Below, one piece after another: positions 6,350 to 7,220 of a DNA stretch of 7,220 bases. The DNA lies in the NCBI GenBank assembly GCA_039030125.1, contig JBCCEV010000186.1:1-7220 (forward strand), given 5' to 3'. Source of the stretch: JBCCEV01 sp039030125 (lineage in GTDB: Bacteria; Pseudomonadota; Gammaproteobacteria; Ga0077536). Each line of letters opens with the position of its first letter. The first letter of the stretch is position 1. Both the position numbers and the translations under genes were made by a program. Under the pieces are notes generated by a model. It searched no databases. It saw only the letters and a program-made list of their open reading frames with translations, and was not told the DNA's origin.

Positions 6350-7087
6350 ATGAGACAGCTAGCTGCCCGGATCGGGACTGTTGCTTTGATGTGTTTGTTG
6401 GTCGCCGGTTGCGCCGACCAAAAAGTTAAGCCTGGCGAAGTGCTGTGCCCACTCCTCGGTGCGGTGACGGGCGCTGGCATAGCTGCCGGTGGTTTCGATT
6501 CTACCGACGGAGGCGCGATTGCTGCTGGCGCTGCCATTGGCGCGGCTGCGGGCTACTTCATGTGCCGCGAAAAAGAGCCGGAGCCCAAACCAGCACCGAA
6601 ACCGCGGCCGAAACCAATGGCCAAGCCCAAGCCCCCAGCACCCAAGGATTCCGATGGCGATGGCGTGATGGACCCCAACGACCAATGCCCTGGCACCCCA
6701 AGTGGTGTGAAGGTCAACGCGGTGGGCTGTCCTGAAGTCGCCGAGAAGCTTCTGAGTCTTGAAGGTGTCAATTTCGAGACAAACAGCGCCACTTTGATGC
6801 CAGAGTCGGCCACGATTCTCGATCAGGCGGTTCAGGCTCTAACGGACGCCGCTAGCGTGCATGTCCGGGTGGAAGGTCATACGGACAGCCGTGGCAGCGC
6901 AGCCTACAACAAGACCCTATCCGAGAAACGCGCAGGCGCCGTGGTCGATTATTTGGTCAGCAAAGGGATCAGCGGCGACCGACTCTCCGCGGTCGGATAC
7001 GGTGAGGCCGCCCCAGTGGCACCAAACGATACCGCCGAGAACATGTACAAAAACCGTCGGGTGGACTTGGTGGTCACCAAGAACTAA
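6350..7087 (+). CDS. OmpA-family peptidoglycan-associated outer-membrane lipoprotein
   Basis: The product is 245 aa. A lipoprotein signal peptide (MRQLAARIGTVALMCLLVAG) ends in a lipobox with lipidated Cys21; the next residue is Ala, not Asp, so sorting to the outer membrane is expected. A Gly/Ala-rich stretch (about 36-70) resembles a glycine-zipper segment and is flanked by Cys33 and Cys72. A Pro/Lys linker follows (about 75-99, PKPAPKPRPKP type). Residues 100-128 form a thrombospondin type-3-like calcium-binding repeat (DSDGDGVMDPNDQCPGTP, then a second Cys). The OmpA C-terminal domain (about 138-244) contains VEGHTDSRGSAAYNKTLSEKRA, with Asp179 and Arg194 at the positions that bind diaminopimelate in peptidoglycan. 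It probably tethers the outer membrane to the cell wall. It is not classical Pal, because of the glycine and TSP3 regions. It has its own likely promoter and is closed by a terminator, so it is probably a single-gene unit. Confidence 0.9.
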   Translation: MRQLAARIGTVALMCLLVAGCADQKVKPGEVLCPLLGAVTGAGIAAGGFDSTDGGAIAAGAAIGAAAGYFMCREKEPEPKPAPKPRPKPMAKPKPPAPKDSDGDGVMDPNDQCPGTPSGVKVNAVGCPEVAEKLLSLEGVNFETNSATLMPESATILDQAVQALTDAASVHVRVEGHTDSRGSAAYNKTLSEKRAGAVVDYLVSKGISGDRLSAVGYGEAAPVAPNDTAENMYKNRRVDLVVTKN

Positions 7088-7106
7088 GACGATTGTCGAG
7101 TCGATT

Positions 7107-7139
7107 AAAAATCCCTCCCACCGTGGAGGGCTTTTTTTT
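7107..7139 (+). terminator. Rho-independent terminator, probably bidirectional
   Basis: An A-run (7107-7110) is followed by stem CCCTCC (7113-7118), a 6-nt loop, GGAGGG (7125-7130), then C and eight T (7132-7139). It starts 20 nt after the lipoprotein stop. Read on the minus strand the same stem is followed by ATTTTT, so it could also end the convergent gene on the right. A further seven-T run at 7147-7153 has no obvious stem of its own. Confidence 0.9.
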
Positions 7140-7161
7140 GGCTGCGTTTTTTTATCCCCAG

Positions 7162-7220
7162 TTAAAAGAGCTTAAGTAGCGCCGAGCTACCCTCCACCAG
7201 CGTGTCGGTTAGACGCATGA
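7162..7220 (-). CDS. 3' end of an unidentified convergent gene (partial)
   Basis: On the minus strand a frame open from the window edge reads MRLTDTLVEGSSALLKLF and stops at TAA (7164-7162). Only 18 full sense codons are visible, and the Met is probably internal. In its favour are the convergent arrangement with a bidirectional-looking terminator 23 nt beyond its stop and an amphipathic, protein-like composition; the other two minus-strand frames stop within this stretch. I do not recognise the family from so short a tail, and chance openness over 57 nt cannot be excluded. Confidence 0.4.
   Translation of the reverse strand, partial: MRLTDTLVEGSSALLKLF

Overview
The window is a chromosomal housekeeping locus from a gammaproteobacterium: the sigma-54 cluster (rpoN-hpf-ptsN-rapZ-ptsO) extended by a phosphotransferase enzyme I gene (ptsI) and a magnesium transporter gene (mgtE). 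An OmpA-type lipoprotein gene follows. Base composition is moderately GC-rich, and no mobile element, CRISPR array, tRNA or rRNA was seen. The RpoN, HPF and RapZ sequences follow the gammaproteobacterial pattern. The presence of ptsI beside ptsO suggests a non-enteric lineage (Chromatiales- or Xanthomonadales-like), but this is inference and no genus can be named.

Layout, left to right on the plus strand: the C-terminal three quarters or more of rpoN (to 1133), short-form hpf (1168-1461), ptsN (1481-1933), rapZ (1950-2831), ptsO/HPr (2821-3090), ptsI (3087-4805), mgtE (4880-6238), then a probable promoter near 6256 and an OmpA/Pal-type lipoprotein gene (6350-7087). A strong hairpin plus T-run (7107-7139) ends this transcript. 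The last bases (7162-7220) look like the 3' end of a convergent minus-strand gene.

From ptsN through ptsI the genes are separated by 16 nt or less or overlap, so they are probably co-transcribed and translationally coupled. Together they encode a complete phosphorelay without any sugar permease: enzyme I takes phosphate from PEP (His195), passes it to HPr (His15), then to EIIA-Ntr (His67). This is the nitrogen-type regulatory PTS, sitting with sigma-54, a ribosome hibernation factor and the RapZ regulator. mgtE follows after 74 nt with no visible terminator, so it may share the transcript.

Nothing here amounts to a wholly new system. The points worth a second look are the retained Ser46 of HPr with no hprK in the usual place, enzyme I without a GAF sensor domain, a RapZ tail lacking most of the basic RNA-binding residues, an Asn-to-Ile change in the MgtE signature, and the layered architecture of the lipoprotein.
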